Source: Bin80 sp965116685
GTDB lineage: Bacteria; Bacteroidota; Rhodothermia; Rhodothermales; Bin80
Assembly (NCBI GenBank): GCA_965116685.1
Contig: OZ220707.1
Coordinates: 3,472,001 to 3,536,000 of the forward strand
Reading direction: 5' to 3'
Length of the DNA stretch: 64,000 nucleotides
Part shown: in pieces, positions 63,423 to 64,000 of the stretch
How positions within the stretch are numbered: position 1 is the stretch's first letter
Layout: each line of letters starts with the position of its first letter
Translations under genes and position numbers: made by a program
Notes under the pieces: model-generated
The model's database searches: none
Told to the model about the DNA's origin: nothing
What the model saw: the letters and a program-made list of their open reading frames with translations, nothing else

Positions 63423-64000
63423 TGCACACCTCCCACCGCCGCAGGTTGATCCAGCAACTGGTCATATACGGCCACCTTCACAATGGATGAGGCAGGAGTT
63501 GGGGCATCTAACCACGCCTGCACCTGCGCCGTGGTCAGGGGCTTCTTGTCATTCAGCAGCCGGTCCAGGGCATGGGTCACCCCGGATTCGCTCTCGGTTG
63601 CAGCCAGAACCAAAATGGCCAGATAGGCCCGGTCGGCCCGGATCGAAGCCGTATGCGTGCGTCGGAGTGCGTCATACGCCCTGCGAAATGTTGAATTGGG
63701 GAATAACTCGGCACGATAGCGATAATCTGCAAAGGCCCCGGGCTTACGGACCAGGCTATGCACAATATGACGATAGTCAATCTGAGTCTCGCCTTCTCCG
63801 TGCAGACGCGGCATCCACACCATCTGTTTTTGGGCGTACCACACCTCAATCCATTCACCATACACGCGGACTTCAACCTGAACCCCAATCAGTCGACTTG
63901 GGACCGAATACCGGTTCTTCTGTACACGAATCGTGCTGCCGTTGGAGACCCGTACCGTCGCGCGCCGATGGAACCTCAAAGGTCGAAAAGGCAATGCACG
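63419..64000 (-). CDS. istA: IS21-family transposase IstA, N-terminal part outside window
   Basis: Only the C-terminal 190 or so residues are visible; the frame is open to the window edge. TIRVQKNRYSVPSRLIGVQV and then VRVYGEWIEVWYAQKQM are the conserved C-terminal beta-domain of IstA that follows the DDE core. FADYRYRAELFPNSTFRRAY and the last segment (LTTAQVQAWLDAP) match the same family. The catalytic DDE triad lies beyond the window. Confidence 0.92.
   Translation of the reverse strand, partial: RALPFRPLRFHRRATVRVSNGSTIRVQKNRYSVPSRLIGVQVEVRVYGEWIEVWYAQKQMVWMPRLHGEGETQIDYRHIVHSLVRKPGAFADYRYRAELFPNSTFRRAYDALRRTHTASIRADRAYLAILVLAATESESGVTHALDRLLNDKKPLTTAQVQAWLDAPTPASSIVKVAVYDQLLDQPAAVGGVQ

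Larger units (their letters stand above)
62391..64000 (-). mobile_element. IS21-family insertion sequence, right part
   Basis: It begins near TGTTTAACGAC (62391). AACGACAATTAAA occurs at 62396-62408 and 62418-62430, and AAAAGTTTCCT twice in tandem at 62428-62449, the multiple subterminal repeats typical of this family. istB and istA follow. The far end lies outside the window. Confidence 0.8.

Noticed and set aside
1..64000. CRISPR array, rRNA, complete prophage
   Set aside because: No regularly spaced repeats, no rRNA-like stretch and no phage structural genes were seen on reading the window.

Overview
The window looks like the chromosome of a Gram-negative bacterium of the Bacteroidota/Rhodothermota group. 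The signs are a type IX secretion C-terminal sorting domain, a TonB-dependent receptor of the Bacteroidota barrel type, a menaquinone gene of the futalosine route (mqnA), mpl peptidoglycan recycling, a fused alpha-beta 2-oxoacid dehydrogenase E1, a PVC-type CxxCH dehydrogenase lipoprotein, and mostly weak or absent Shine-Dalgarno sequences. The exact taxon cannot be fixed from the sequence alone.

Layout: 1-685 (minus) is the start of mpl, cut by the window edge. 690-1660 is decayed DNA holding a group II intron reverse-transcriptase scrap and a WD40 scrap. 1662-5447 (plus) is a large DUF6807/propeller/HEAT/cytochrome c lipoprotein. 5812-12237 (minus) is a cluster of UDP-HexNAc dehydrogenase, ATP sulfurylase/APS kinase, an SLC13 transporter and UDP-glucose dehydrogenase; with manC further on it suggests charged, possibly sulfated, polysaccharide precursors. 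12456-14969 is an intact group II intron followed head-to-tail by an ORF-deleted copy. 15238-15540 is an orphan T9SS sorting domain. 15974-23998 (plus) is manC, then a TolC/adaptor/RND efflux operon whose pump carries unusual extra membrane segments.

24342-26925 is a complete insertion sequence with near-identical termini and an 8-9 bp target duplication; its transposase is a DruA-like domain (DUF4338) fused to a Tn5-type transposase, with a frameshift in the DruA part. 27362-29716 (minus) holds a glycosyltransferase, an LpxH-like phosphoesterase and a PH-like protein. 30124-32982 (minus) is a TonB-type receptor. 33130-37977 is an accessory stretch: a YdeI/DUF1801 pseudogene, a PspC gene, an ISL3 element, a single-chain GmrSD-like DUF262/DUF1524 protein and a group II intron remnant.

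37978-61330 is mostly core: PspC protein and formyl-THF cyclo-ligase (minus), then ffh-rpsP-rimM-trmD-rplS-mqnA-smpB-tyrS (plus), fused E1 and a two-component pair (minus), then pyrC-ddl-murF-nrnA-pepA-pdxA and two sodium-linked transporters (plus). The right end is mobile again: a group II intron 5' scrap, a serine recombinase cut off by an IS21-family element, and istB/istA running out of the window.

The most unusual items are the DruA-Tn5 transposase fusion, the RND pump with about eight extra helices, the tandem group II introns, and the fused GmrSD-like gene sitting between mobile elements. No CRISPR array, rRNA or tRNA gene was seen.
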